A DNA stretch of 64,000 bases from Cellulomonadaceae bacterium (GTDB taxonomy: Bacteria; Actinomycetota; Actinomycetes; Actinomycetales; Cellulomonadaceae): assembly GCA_031256435.1 (NCBI GenBank), contig JAIRQO010000039.1, forward strand, positions 1 to 64,000, read 5' to 3'. The first letter of the stretch is position 1. Each line of letters starts with the position of its first letter. Under the pieces are notes generated by a model that saw only the letters and a list, made by a program, of their open reading frames with translations, was not told where the DNA came from and searched no databases. A program made the translations under genes and the position numbers. Positions 1 through 9,490 of this stretch are shown here, in pieces.

Positions 1-163
1 GCAGCGTCAGTGCGACAAGTAGAGATTCGTAGAAGCCAGATGGTCGCACTGAAGTGACGCCCACAATCGCAGCCGTGACCCAAATAACTGCAATACCACG
101 GGAAGCAATTTTTGATAAGCGACCAATGTGCGGGGACTTCATTTGCGAGGCTGCTGTACTCAT
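1..163 (-). CDS. N-terminal fragment of a membrane or exported protein (cut by window edge)
   Basis: A minus-strand frame opens at ATG 163 (alternative ATG 142) and stays open to the left edge, giving the first 54 residues. They contain a basic stretch (KSPHIGRLSKIASR) followed by a hydrophobic run (GIAVIWVTAAIVGVTSV), the pattern of a signal anchor or first membrane helix. There is no strong ribosome binding site in front of either ATG. The family cannot be named from so little, and the frame could be fortuitous, but the basic-then-hydrophobic layout and absence of stops favour a real gene continuing outside the window. Confidence 0.45.
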   Translation of the reverse strand, partial: MSTAASQMKSPHIGRLSKIASRGIAVIWVTAAIVGVTSVRPSGFYESLLVALTL

Positions 164-397
164 TGCTCTTCGTTGACTTATCTTTGTTCTTATCGGACAC
201 CTGTTTCGGCTATGTCGTGGTTGGTATACGATTTTCATCGTGTTGACGGATGTGTTCGTTTTCCCAGTTGTACTGCTCACCTGGATTCGTTGACACTAGA
301 TTCCGGCATCCGTTGTTAGGGATTAACTGGGGAAAGCGCGGACAGTAGGTACTAGTATACAGAGTGAATGCCGGACTCCCAGAGGTATAACCCGCAT

Positions 398-432
398 TTG
401 ACATACCCCCCCCCCGTGGTTTTATTACTGCC
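398..432 (+). promoter_or_regulatory. Promoter with a 10-C tract in the spacer
   Basis: TTGACA (398-403) and TTTATT (421-426) are separated by exactly 17 bases. Ten of these are an uninterrupted C run (406-415). The ATG at 433 lies 6 bases after the -10 hexamer, so the transcript would be leaderless. A homopolymer in a promoter spacer can change length by slipped-strand mispairing and so alter the -35/-10 spacing, a known phase-variation mechanism in other bacteria. That this happens here is inference. Confidence 0.6.
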
Positions 433-1380
433 ATGACAGCCATGACAGCCATCAACGCCACGTTTGGGACGATCCAGCACGACCGTGATCACGTGTTCCT
501 GTCGAGCGAGGAACGAGCCCTGATAACTGACAGGCTTCTCCTTCAGTTCCTCATTAAGGGACTAACCGACGGGTGCCGACCACACGGGGTACCTAACGCC
601 GACAGTCAGACGGTACTCAATCAGGCCGAACTCCAGGTGATGAGAATAGATAGTTGGATCGAAGCCCAGCGAACGAAGTGTCGTTCCAACAACCGTTCCC
701 ACGAGCCAACCTTGGAACGGATCTCAGAGCGAGGGCGGTCGTTGTTAACCGAGTACGCCATCAATTATCACCTATTACACGAGTACCCTGTTCCGCCCCA
801 AGGGACGGCTGCAAGAACAGCGTCCGAGGGCCTGTTTCAGCATATCCCCTCTACAATTGGTCGGCTAGCCCAAGTGATCCACGACCTCCGCTATCACCTT
901 CCCGAATCCACTAGGGGAGGTAGCAGAGCGATGGCCTTGAAACATTCCTCTCACCACAATCCTTCCTACGATTTATTGCCCCATCAGGTGGTGGTTCTCC
1001 TAAGAGATTGCGTACTCCTCGATGCCTTCAATCACGCTTTGGCGAATAGTCGATGGCGAACAGAGTCTGGGCAGAGTTCGACTCAATCGCTGATGGATAA
1101 AATCGCCAGAAAGATACGCCAGAATGACGCCCACGTTGCTTCACTCCTTAGCGGTGCCTCATCTGGCGATCCATGCCCTCGTTCGCCGGAAGAACCGCTA
1201 CCTACGGTCCAGTTAAAACTCATGGTCGAGCAACTGTCGATCATTGCACTGTTTGATGAGATCCTCAGTTCTAACAGCAACGAAATTTCAGAGAACACCT
1301 ACACCATGTCACTAAGCGCGGCGAGAAAGCGGATTGAAGAAATAGACCAAGAACTCCTCACTCTCATGGCTAATCAATGA
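433..1380 (+). CDS. Hypothetical protein with degenerate helical repeats
   Basis: A 315-residue protein of no family I recognise. It has no signal peptide or membrane helix. Four stretches look alike: a leucine-rich helix (LLLQFLIKGL near residue 36, YAINYHLLHEY near 110, LLRDCVLLDAFNHAL near 190, LSIIALFDEIL near 275), each followed 15-35 residues later by a charged amphipathic helix (such as LMDKIARKIRQND and ARKRIEEIDQEL). This suggests four degenerate helical-hairpin repeats. ATG 433 is chosen because a stop lies upstream at 388 and a -10 element sits 6 bases before it; the reading frame starts with ATGACAGCCATGACAGCC, a 9-base direct repeat. Codon use is less G/C-rich at third positions than in housekeeping genes here, which hints at an accessory gene. 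Confidence 0.65.
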   Translation: MTAMTAINATFGTIQHDRDHVFLSSEERALITDRLLLQFLIKGLTDGCRPHGVPNADSQTVLNQAELQVMRIDSWIEAQRTKCRSNNRSHEPTLERISERGRSLLTEYAINYHLLHEYPVPPQGTAARTASEGLFQHIPSTIGRLAQVIHDLRYHLPESTRGGSRAMALKHSSHHNPSYDLLPHQVVVLLRDCVLLDAFNHALANSRWRTESGQSSTQSLMDKIARKIRQNDAHVASLLSGASSGDPCPRSPEEPLPTVQLKLMVEQLSIIALFDEILSSNSNEISENTYTMSLSAARKRIEEIDQELLTLMANQ

Positions 1381-1569
1381 TGGCGGGGTCTCGTATGCAC
1401 TGCACGTTCACTGAGTGGCAGATGACAACTCCGAGTGAGTCACTCAAAGGCTCCCAACACCTTTCGACAAACAAAGCTCGTCGTAGTTGCGGCGACACAC
1501 ATTACTTGGCACTCAATGTACCCGAGCCAAGGCCCACCATCAGTTCAAACAAATAGGAAATCGAGAGAT

Positions 1570-2142
1570 ATGATGACAGAAACAAGCCCACGCATGGTAC
1601 GGGGAAAGTGGGCTCGCACTTCCCGGTCTTTCGTTGCGATTGTCTTTACGGCTATCCTCGCAACCGGATTGGTTTCCGGGTGCGGTAATGATGGTTCAGG
1701 AACAACCACCGATCGAGGCCAATTGCTGCTCAATGCCCAGAATGCAGAGCAAGCAGCCCGCGTGATTTGGGATTATTGGTGTGACGCTGGACGGGCGCGG
1801 GTCTATAGTGGTCTGAGAAACTCCTCCGACGGCAGCGTATACCGAGGTAGCAATACGAGGTCGTCGTTTATCGGGTGCAACGTTGATGGGTTCAGGATCC
1901 TCGTAACGAACGAGACGGGACCCGGGAGCATGAGGAGCGGACTTCCTGGTTCCCGTGTTGCTGCCCGCGGTGAGTCTGGCATCGTAAGGATTGACGGTGA
2001 TACATGGAGTATCATAATGCATCCTTCTATCCGTACCTTCAATTGGCGAACGGGATGGGGCCGCGCGGATTTGCCCCGTTCTCTGATCAGATCTATGCCC
2101 AGAGGCCTGACGTTCTGGGGGACTTCTTTGAGAACTTATTAG
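1570..2142 (+). CDS. Hypothetical lipoprotein
   Basis: A 190-residue exported protein. The N-terminus has basic residues (RGKWARTSR), a hydrophobic core and a lipobox (LVSGC, Cys about residue 38), so it should be lipidated and held on the outer face of the membrane. The frame is open upstream to 1435, but only ATG 1570 or 1573 places the signal peptide correctly at the start. The mature part carries several Cys, Trp and Gly residues and resembles no family I can name. It follows the helical-repeat gene with a gap of about 190 bases and has similarly atypical composition, so both may belong to one strain-specific segment. Confidence 0.65.
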   Translation: MMTETSPRMVRGKWARTSRSFVAIVFTAILATGLVSGCGNDGSGTTTDRGQLLLNAQNAEQAARVIWDYWCDAGRARVYSGLRNSSDGSVYRGSNTRSSFIGCNVDGFRILVTNETGPGSMRSGLPGSRVAARGESGIVRIDGDTWSIIMHPSIRTFNWRTGWGRADLPRSLIRSMPRGLTFWGTSLRTY

Positions 2143-2191
2143 CCGCGCCCACGGTGCCGCTGCCGTTACATCGTCCGGTAGTGGGCGACCC

Positions 2192-2470
2192 GAGATTCTG
2201 CGACTGCGCTTCGCTCCGCCCAGAATGACCGGTTGGATGGGGGTTTCGACCGTCGTGCCTTCGGCACTGGCTCAACCGCCTAGACTCTGAGGGCCGGGTA
2301 GAGATTCTGCGACTCCGCTTCGCTTGCGCAGAATGACGGGGATGCTGGGGTTTCGCCACCCGATTGAGCCGAGAGCCCAAACGCTTGCGTTTGTGGCAGA
2401 GGCGATTGAGTGGTGTTGACGAGCGAAGCGAGGAGTACCGTCGGCGCTCACGCGACTGGCTCAACCGCCC
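2192..2470. repeat. Intergenic cluster of hairpin repeats (families A and B)
   Basis: The 350-base gap between the lipoprotein gene and asd has no gene. It holds two copies of family A (2192-2230 and 2301-2340; ATTCTGCG and CGCAGAAT arms followed by GACSG) and a good copy of family B (2242-2280; GGTTTCGACC at one end, GGCTCAACC at the other, with a GC-rich inner stem). A divergent B-like copy ends with GGCTCAACC at about 2458-2466. Lying between converging genes, these hairpins may terminate transcription, but no U-run follows. Confidence 0.7.
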
Positions 2471-2491
2471 GAGTGGGGATGACTAGAATGA

Positions 2492-3673
<1,182 letters not shown>

Positions 3674-3718
3674 TCATCACGCACTGGAAGAAACGGGGAG
3701 CAAATGGTGACGGGAACC

Positions 3719-4987
3719 TCAACGCCCCGTTCCGGCGTACACCGTGGCTTCGCCGTCATGGGAATCGAGATCAAAGGCCGTGTGGATGGCGCGGACGGCA
3801 TCATCCAACTGATCGGCGCGCACCGCCACGGAAATCCTGATCTCTGAGGTAGAGATCATTTCCACGTTGATTCCGGCATCCCGCAGTGCGGCAAAGAACC
3901 GAGCAGACACACCAGGATGGGACTTCATTCCGGCGCCCACTAGGGACACTTTGCCAATTTGATCGTCGTACTGGAAGGAAGCAAAACCCACATCCCCTTG
4001 AATCCGCCGCAAAGCAGACAAGGTGCGCTTTCCGTCACCTTCGGGCAGAGTGAAAGAAATGTCCGTCAAGCCCGGTCGGGCCGCCGAGACGTTCTGGACA
4101 ATCATGTCAATATTCGCCGAGACCTCAGCCACTGCGGCAAAGATGTCCGCAGCGGTTCCCGGTACGTCAGGCACATCAACAATGGTGATCTTGGCCTCGG
4201 AGCGGTCATGGGCCACGCCGGAAATGATGGGAGCTTCCACGGAATCCTCCTGAGTGGACAGGGACACGTAGGTCCCTGGTGACTGACTGAAACTGGAGCG
4301 CACGTGAATGGGGACCCCGTAGCGGCGCCCGTATTCCACCGAACGCAGGGCTAGAATCTTGGCTCCGCACGCGGCGAGTTCCAGCATTTCCTCATACGTG
4401 GCGCGCTCAATCTTCTTGGCGGTGGGCACAATCCGAGGATCGGCGGTGTACACGCCATCCACATCCGTGTAAATCTCGCACACATCCGCACCCAGCCCGG
4501 CAGCGATCGCCACCGCCGTGGTGTCCGAACCTCCGCGGCCCAGGGTGGTGACGTCATTGGCTATGGGGTCCACACCCTGGAAACCGGCCACAATGGCCAC
4601 ATTCCCGGCATCGAGCGCCTTGCGGATGCGGTGCGGCACCACGTCAATGATTTGCGCGCGTCCGTACACGGCATCAGTAATCACCCCGGCTTGCTGCCCG
4701 GTGAAAGATTGCGCCTGGACACCGTAGTTGGCCACCGCCATGGCCAGCAGGGACATGGAAATGCGTTCACCGGCGGTCAGCAGGATGTCTAACTCGCGCT
4801 GCGAGGGCTCGTGCGTGATGGCACCGGCGAGGTCCAAAAGCTCGTCGGTAGTATCACCCATGGCCGATACGACGACAACAACGTCATGACCCTGCTGCTG
4901 CGTGGCCGCCACACGCTTGGCCACGCGCTTGATGGCGGCGGCGTTGGACACGGAGGAGCCGCCGTACTTCTGCACAATCAGTGACAT
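3719..4987 (-). CDS. lysC: Aspartate kinase
   Basis: This 422-residue enzyme phosphorylates aspartate, the first step of the lysine, threonine and methionine pathway. It starts with the kinase motif KYGGSSV at residues 6-12 (protein begins [13 protein letters not shown]) and ends in tandem ACT regulatory domains, the usual site of feedback inhibition by lysine and/or threonine. Start ATG 4987 is chosen over an upstream ATG at 5029 because AGGAG lies 7 bases before it and the family begins with this sequence. In corynebacteria lysC also produces a beta subunit from an internal start; whether this happens here cannot be seen. Confidence 0.96.
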   Translation of the reverse strand: MSLIVQKYGGSSVSNAAAIKRVAKRVAATQQQGHDVVVVVSAMGDTTDELLDLAGAITHEPSQRELDILLTAGERISMSLLAMAVANYGVQAQSFTGQQAGVITDAVYGRAQIIDVVPHRIRKALDAGNVAIVAGFQGVDPIANDVTTLGRGGSDTTAVAIAAGLGADVCEIYTDVDGVYTADPRIVPTAKKIERATYEEMLELAACGAKILALRSVEYGRRYGVPIHVRSSFSQSPGTYVSLSTQEDSVEAPIISGVAHDRSEAKITIVDVPDVPGTAADIFAAVAEVSANIDMIVQNVSAARPGLTDISFTLPEGDGKRTLSALRRIQGDVGFASFQYDDQIGKVSLVGAGMKSHPGVSARFFAALRDAGINVEMISTSEIRISVAVRADQLDDAVRAIHTAFDLDSHDGEATVYAGTGR

Positions 4988-5187
4988 GCACACTCCTGAA
5001 TCTCTGGGCTCCTCGCCGTGACTCACCACCTAGTGCCGTGGGCCGCGAGCGGTGAGGGCTGATGGTGCTGCTGTTCCGAGATCAATCCGAACCGCGATGA
5101 TGATGGTACGGCCTTGACCTCCACATCCTTACGCCGCTGGCGCCATGCGCACGGAATGCCACGCCCGGTAACGTAAGATTGCCGCCC

Positions 5188-5919
5188 ATGAAACCGTTTG
5201 TCCTGATCGCTACGCGCGCTGAAGATGCTGCTGCCGATCCCGAGTTTGCCCTCGTCGAAAAGTATGGCGGGTTTGAACCGGGCGAGTTGATCCGCTGGCA
5301 ACTGGACCGCCACGAGATGCCGTCATACAACCTTGATGACCTGTCCGGCATCATTGTGGGGGGTAGTCCGTTTAACACGTCCGACGACGAATCTGTGAAA
5401 TCTTCCACGCAACGGCGAGTTGAAGCCGAGATGAGTTCCCTGCTCGACGAGGTAGTGGAGCGGGATTTTCCGTTCCTGGGCGCGTGTTACGGCGTGGGGA
5501 CGCTTGGACGCCATGAGGGTGCCACGATTGACCGCACCCACAGCGAACCGGTGAGTGCCGTGGAGATCACCTTGACGGAGGCGGGAGTCGCGGATCCTCT
5601 GCTGGCGGGTGTTCAGCCCTCGTTCTACGCCATGGTGGGCCACAAAGAAGCCATCAGCACGCTTCCGCCGCATGCCACCCTGCTGGCTACCTCGGTGGCA
5701 GCACCGGTGCAGATGTTCAAGATCAAGGAAAACCTGTACGCCACGCAGTTCCACCCCGAGTTGGATCTACCTGGTGTTCTGAACCGCATTGACGTGTATA
5801 AGGATCACGGCTACTTCCCGGACGGCGCTATTGAGCAGGTCCGTGCTCAGGTGAAGGAACACTCCATTGCTGAGGCCCAGAAGGTACTGCGGAACTTTGT
5901 GAAGCGGTACGCGCGGTAG
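5188..5919 (+). CDS. Class I glutamine amidotransferase (GMP synthase-like)
   Basis: A 243-residue stand-alone amidotransferase domain. The nucleophile is in GACYGVG (about Cys100) and the catalytic His-Glu in FHPEL, so the triad is intact. Such proteins hydrolyse glutamine to release ammonia; the physiological acceptor is unknown, and many similar proteins are annotated GMP synthase-like without proof. It is divergent from lysC. ATG 5188 is preferred over TTG 5179: TAAGAT (5174-5179) lies 8 bases before the ATG and there is no Shine-Dalgarno sequence, as for a leaderless transcript. The last 22 bases of the gene are copied almost exactly at 5951-5972. Confidence 0.85.
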   Translation: MKPFVLIATRAEDAAADPEFALVEKYGGFEPGELIRWQLDRHEMPSYNLDDLSGIIVGGSPFNTSDDESVKSSTQRRVEAEMSSLLDEVVERDFPFLGACYGVGTLGRHEGATIDRTHSEPVSAVEITLTEAGVADPLLAGVQPSFYAMVGHKEAISTLPPHATLLATSVAAPVQMFKIKENLYATQFHPELDLPGVLNRIDVYKDHGYFPDGAIEQVRAQVKEHSIAEAQKVLRNFVKRYAR

Positions 5920-6046
5920 GTACTCTGGAGCGATAGGTTCAGTAGGTGCTGTGAAGCGGTTCGCGCGGTAGGACGGTCTAGCGCGCTACCGCTGACGGTG
6001 GGCTACCGATCACAGCGCGTACTGGTTTCATCGCGCTACCGTTGAC
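5899..6046. repeat. Duplicated gene ends between convergent genes
   Basis: The last bases of the amidotransferase gene (5899-5920) recur with one mismatch at 5951-5972. A second 15-base segment, CGCGCTACCGYTGAC, occurs at 5982-5996 and again at 6032-6046, overlapping the stop codon of the minus-strand solute-binding protein gene. The two convergent gene ends therefore both have copies in the gap. This looks like small local duplications. Confidence 0.6.
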
Positions 6047-6917
6047 ACGCCACCGGCTTGGGCGGATTGCCGGTGGACAACGGATCAAAACCGGTACCAG
6101 CGGTGTGCCGAACGATGAACTTCTCCCACGAGCCGTCCTCCACCATCAGGCGCAGCGCCTCATTGATCTGTTCACAGATTGCCGGCGAACCGGGTGGTAA
6201 ACCGATGCCCAACTCTTCGGTACTGAAGTGCTCGCCAACCACCCTCACCTTGCCGAACCACTCGTCCTGAGCGGCATACCCTGCCAGGATGAGATCATCC
6301 GAACTCACGGCATCCACCTCGTTCATTGCCAGCATGGAGACGCACTCGCTCAGGCGTTCCCTGCCCACAATCTCAGCAGTGTCACCCAGCATGTCCCGCA
6401 GGCGGTAGATTGAGGAACTGCCCTCGGCCGAGCAGACCTTCTTGCCCACCAGATCGGCAGGACCGGCAATGGAGGCATCCTCGGCGCGCACCAGCAGATC
6501 CTGTCCGGCAACAAAGTAAGGACCGGCAAAATCCACCTGCTCGCGGCGCTCGTCATTGATGGTGTAAGAGGCCACAATGAAATCCACCTTGCCCTCGGTG
6601 AGGAAGGCTTCGCGCTCAGGAGACACCGTTTCCACCCACTCAATGACGTACGGCGAGAAACCCAACTTCCAGGCAATGTAGGCTGCCACGTCAACATCAA
6701 ATCCGGTGGGCGAACCGTCCTGCATATACCCCAAGCCCGGTTGATCAAACTTGATGCCAATCCTGATCTGGGAGGCATCATCCGTGGGTGCCAGAACGGC
6801 ATCCTGTGAACAGCCGGACAACCCCAGGGTGAGTCCCAGCGCGAGCACCAGCCACGCCGCCACCGTCCCGGTGACACGCCCGCGCAGGACCTGCCTCCTT
6901 GCCTCATCCCGAATCAT
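6036..6917 (-). CDS. Glutamate/polar amino acid-type ABC solute-binding lipoprotein
   Basis: A 293-residue lipoprotein (lipobox LSGC, Cys about residue 36) of the family 3 extracellular solute-binding proteins, which present amino acids to ABC importers. Family features include IGIKFDQPGLGY and GFDVDVAAYIAWKLG near the N-terminus and VDFAGPYF in the middle. ATG 6917 has GGAGGT in front and overlaps the previous stop (ATGA), so translation is coupled to the SH3 lipoprotein upstream. No permease or ATPase gene is adjacent, so it is either an orphan binding protein serving a transporter elsewhere or a sensor. Its pairing with two SH3/sortase-like lipoproteins is unusual. Confidence 0.88.
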   Translation of the reverse strand: MIRDEARRQVLRGRVTGTVAAWLVLALGLTLGLSGCSQDAVLAPTDDASQIRIGIKFDQPGLGYMQDGSPTGFDVDVAAYIAWKLGFSPYVIEWVETVSPEREAFLTEGKVDFIVASYTINDERREQVDFAGPYFVAGQDLLVRAEDASIAGPADLVGKKVCSAEGSSSIYRLRDMLGDTAEIVGRERLSECVSMLAMNEVDAVSSDDLILAGYAAQDEWFGKVRVVGEHFSTEELGIGLPPGSPAICEQINEALRLMVEDGSWEKFIVRHTAGTGFDPLSTGNPPKPVACQR

Positions 6918-7639
6918 TGCTGTACCTCCAAACCCACAATCACGGATGTACCGTCCACCGTATCGCACGATTGCAGAAATGCCGTGCCATGCAGGTCACT
7001 GAGAACGGAGGTATCTCCGTGGAGTGATCCGGTGGTAGTGCTCACCACCGCGTACCGCGTCCCGTCCACCACCACCGCGTCCCCCAAGTCCAAGGTGAGT
7101 ACGGGTTCGCCACCGCAATAGCTGTGAATCACCCAATAGGGGCTGCCAATTTCGTCGGACACGCGCGTGAAGTTGACTAAGCCGCCCCCACACGCGTTGA
7201 CCACGCTTTCCTCGCCGAAACCCACCACGGAGGTGTGCCACGGTTCGCCCCTGATGGTGGACTCGGACACGTATCCGCCGTCATCAGCGATCCGCAGCCA
7301 GTCCCCCACGCTGCCATCAATGATGACGTCCTCACCGGGGTTCACGCGCGCCACCACCTCATACAGGGCACCGGGACCGGTGTAGATGTCAGCGGGTCTG
7401 CTCACGGTGAGAACCTGGCGCTCCTGCGGGAGAAATGCCTCCCGGAAAGCCAACCGCTGGCTTTCAATCTCATCCTCGTGCCTGAGGTGGACCGGCAGCA
7501 AAATGGCTGATGAGGTGTCCATCAGGGACAGCGGATCTGCTGAGTTCTCCGTGGATGCCGAGCCGCAGGCGGTGAGCAGGAACCCCGCCACGAGGCAGAA
7601 GGCCAGGCACGCTGCGGCCCTAGATCGATCACACGTCAT
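6914..7639 (-). CDS. SH3-domain lipoprotein with degenerate sortase-like C-terminus
   Basis: A 241-residue lipoprotein (lipobox LLTAC, Cys25). A bacterial SH3-like domain occupies about residues 78-130 (ADIYTGPGALYEVVARV). The C-terminal domain has the layout of a sortase barrel: VIHSYCGG, a GDAVVV strand, then AFLQSC near the end. It is paralogous to the next gene upstream (7629-8786), but the Arg expected after the final Cys is replaced (SVIVGL), so if the fold is sortase-like this copy is probably inactive. The start overlaps the stop of the upstream gene by 11 bases and its own stop overlaps the next start. Function unknown; a cell-wall binding or structural role is possible. Confidence 0.65.
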   Translation of the reverse strand: MTCDRSRAAACLAFCLVAGFLLTACGSASTENSADPLSLMDTSSAILLPVHLRHEDEIESQRLAFREAFLPQERQVLTVSRPADIYTGPGALYEVVARVNPGEDVIIDGSVGDWLRIADDGGYVSESTIRGEPWHTSVVGFGEESVVNACGGGLVNFTRVSDEIGSPYWVIHSYCGGEPVLTLDLGDAVVVDGTRYAVVSTTTGSLHGDTSVLSDLHGTAFLQSCDTVDGTSVIVGLEVQQ

Positions 7640-8786
7640 CGAGACCCACCACCCTCATGGCGTCACTGTGGGTGTAGCACGTCTGGAGAACAATGTCCCC
7701 CTTGACGTCCTTCACCACCTCGATGGTGTCCTTCTTGTGGACATCCTTGGAATCCACCACGCGGTACACGCCCACACTTTCGATGTATACCAAGTCCCCG
7801 TTCTTCAGTGACAGGATGGGCACTCCAGAGCAATGGACATGGATGGGGTAATACTTTCTCCCCATTGCGTTACTGATGGCCGGGCTGTAGGTCAATCCGC
7901 CCATGCAGGAATCCACCGCCTCTTGGCCGTCCACATTGGCCACATAGGTCTGCCACGCATACGGGGAGTGTTCTGCGGCGGCGTCCTCCTCGCCATCCTC
8001 TGCGGTGGGTGAGTCCGTGACGTATCGCGAAGGAATGTACGTGCCGTCAGACACGCGATAGAACGCTCCACTCACCCCCGTGACGCGCACTTCCGTGTGA
8101 GCCGCGAGTTCCCCCACCTTGTCATAACTGGGTCCCGGGCCAATGCGCACGTTCACCACGGCGGACGTCCACCCGGTGTAGGGCTCCACCTCGGTGACGC
8201 CCTTGGCCAGGGCATCAGCATTTTCTGCGCTCTGGTAGCGCGCCGTGATGGCTTCTTGCTCTTGCCGCAGGCTGTTGCGCGCCTCCTGCTCTGCGTTGAC
8301 CCGAGCGCGCTCCACCGCTTTGTCACTGTGTGCCGCCGCCGATTCCGCCGCCACGCGTTGATCCTCGGCCTCTTGCGCCTCGCGCTCAGCACGTTTGACG
8401 TTAGCACCTTCCGCCTTGGCAAGCCTGGCCTTGGCCTGTGCCTCTACCTCCCGCAGCCTGTCCACCAAATCCGAGGCCTCCTGGGCAATGCGCACCTTGC
8501 GGGCCAACTCATCCTCAGCCTTGGCTGATTTTTCCGATTCCCACCGGGCGTAGGCGCCATTGAGAGCCATGTGGGCTTTGATGCGCTCGTCGGCGCGCGT
8601 TTTGCGAGCCATGTCCACATCCGCCAACTTCTGTTGCTGCAACTCCCAGGCTTCATAGGCGGTGTCAAGATTGGCCAACGGACCCGTGGCAAGGAGAGTT
8701 TCCTGAGGAGCAGCACACCCGGCAAGGAGAACCAGCGCGCACGCGAGAGCCACTCGCCTCACTGCTGGTTTTCTGTGCCAGTGCAT
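7629..8786 (-). CDS. Coiled-coil, SH3 and sortase-like lipoprotein
   Basis: A 385-residue lipoprotein (lipobox LLAGC, Cys24). Residues about 40-195 are an Ala/Glu/Arg/Lys-rich coiled coil, about 205-265 an SH3-like domain (VNVRIGPGPSYDKVGEL), followed by an acidic linker and a C-terminal domain of about 100 residues. The latter shows a sortase-like order of residues: PIHVHCSG (His), GDLVYI, then IVLQTC (Cys) with Arg eight residues later (MRVVGL). ATG 8786 is chosen for AAGGCGG upstream and correct signal peptide placement. It is the first gene of a three-gene overlapping operon ending with the solute-binding lipoprotein. I infer a wall-spanning stalk with a C-terminal enzyme or pseudo-enzyme; the sortase assignment is tentative. 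Confidence 0.65.
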   Translation of the reverse strand: MHWHRKPAVRRVALACALVLLAGCAAPQETLLATGPLANLDTAYEAWELQQQKLADVDMARKTRADERIKAHMALNGAYARWESEKSAKAEDELARKVRIAQEASDLVDRLREVEAQAKARLAKAEGANVKRAEREAQEAEDQRVAAESAAAHSDKAVERARVNAEQEARNSLRQEQEAITARYQSAENADALAKGVTEVEPYTGWTSAVVNVRIGPGPSYDKVGELAAHTEVRVTGVSGAFYRVSDGTYIPSRYVTDSPTAEDGEEDAAAEHSPYAWQTYVANVDGQEAVDSCMGGLTYSPAISNAMGRKYYPIHVHCSGVPILSLKNGDLVYIESVGVYRVVDSKDVHKKDTIEVVKDVKGDIVLQTCYTHSDAMRVVGLDDV

Positions 8787-9025
8787 GATGTCCGCCTTGA
8801 CGTGGTGATCGCGAACGCGCCGCCATGGCCTAGCCCGAATGTGGGCAGGACACGACGATGTGTTCCTCCTCACATTCTAGTCCGTTTTCCGCATATTGCC
8901 GGTGCCCGTAGAGTTCGTTATGAGAATGTCATCATGTTGAGAAATTCTGCCCAGCGTTTGCCACGATGGCGCTGGCACGGAAAAGTGGAGTACGTGGCCT
9001 CGCCACGCTATCCAAGGAGCCGTCC

Positions 9026-9490
9026 ATGACTGACACCCCGCACACCCCGGAGCCCCTCGTTGAACCGGCGAGCCTCGGCCAACTCTTTGAGCAACTCTCG
9101 GATCAAACCACGCGGCTCGTCAAAACTGAGGTGGCGTTGGCCAAGGCCGAGATGCAGGAAAAGGCCAAGGATTCCGGCGTTGCCATTGGACTCATCGTCT
9201 TTGCGGCGCTGACGCTGTTCTGGATGACCAACGTGTTCATCTGGGCCGCCATTCTTGGCCTGGGCGAGGCCTGGCCGCTGTGGTTGTCCGCTCTGGTGAT
9301 CGGCGTGTTTGGCGTCCTGGTAGCGGCGGGCGCGGGATTCGCCGCCTACAAACTCCTGCAACGAGCCGCTAACAAGCCTGAGACGATTGATCGCGTCAAA
9401 GCCGATGCCGAAGCCGTCAAACTCGGCGCTCAGCACCACCTCAACAACATCAAGGGCGTCAACAACACGAGCAAAGGGAACGCGTCATGA
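9026..9490 (+). CDS. Phage holin family (superfamily III-like) membrane protein
   Basis: A 154-residue protein with an amphipathic N-terminal region (LGQLFEQLSDQTTRLVKTEVALAKAEMQ) and two membrane helices (GVAIGLIVFAALTLFWM and LSALVIGVFGVLVAAGAGF), the layout of the actinobacterial holin-like family PF07332. Despite the name these chromosomal proteins are usually not in prophages, and none is seen here. AAGGAG at 9014-9019 supports ATG 9026. Its stop overlaps the next start (ATGA), so it is coupled to the DUF3618 protein, the usual neighbour of this family in actinobacteria. Confidence 0.85.
   Translation: MTDTPHTPEPLVEPASLGQLFEQLSDQTTRLVKTEVALAKAEMQEKAKDSGVAIGLIVFAALTLFWMTNVFIWAAILGLGEAWPLWLSALVIGVFGVLVAAGAGFAAYKLLQRAANKPETIDRVKADAEAVKLGAQHHLNNIKGVNNTSKGNAS

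Noticed and set aside
1321..1377. Chorismate mutase-like segment (ARKRIEEIDQELLTLM) at the end of the helical-repeat protein
   Set aside because: Similarity is limited to one amphipathic helix; the other catalytic residues and helices of the AroQ fold are not recognisable.
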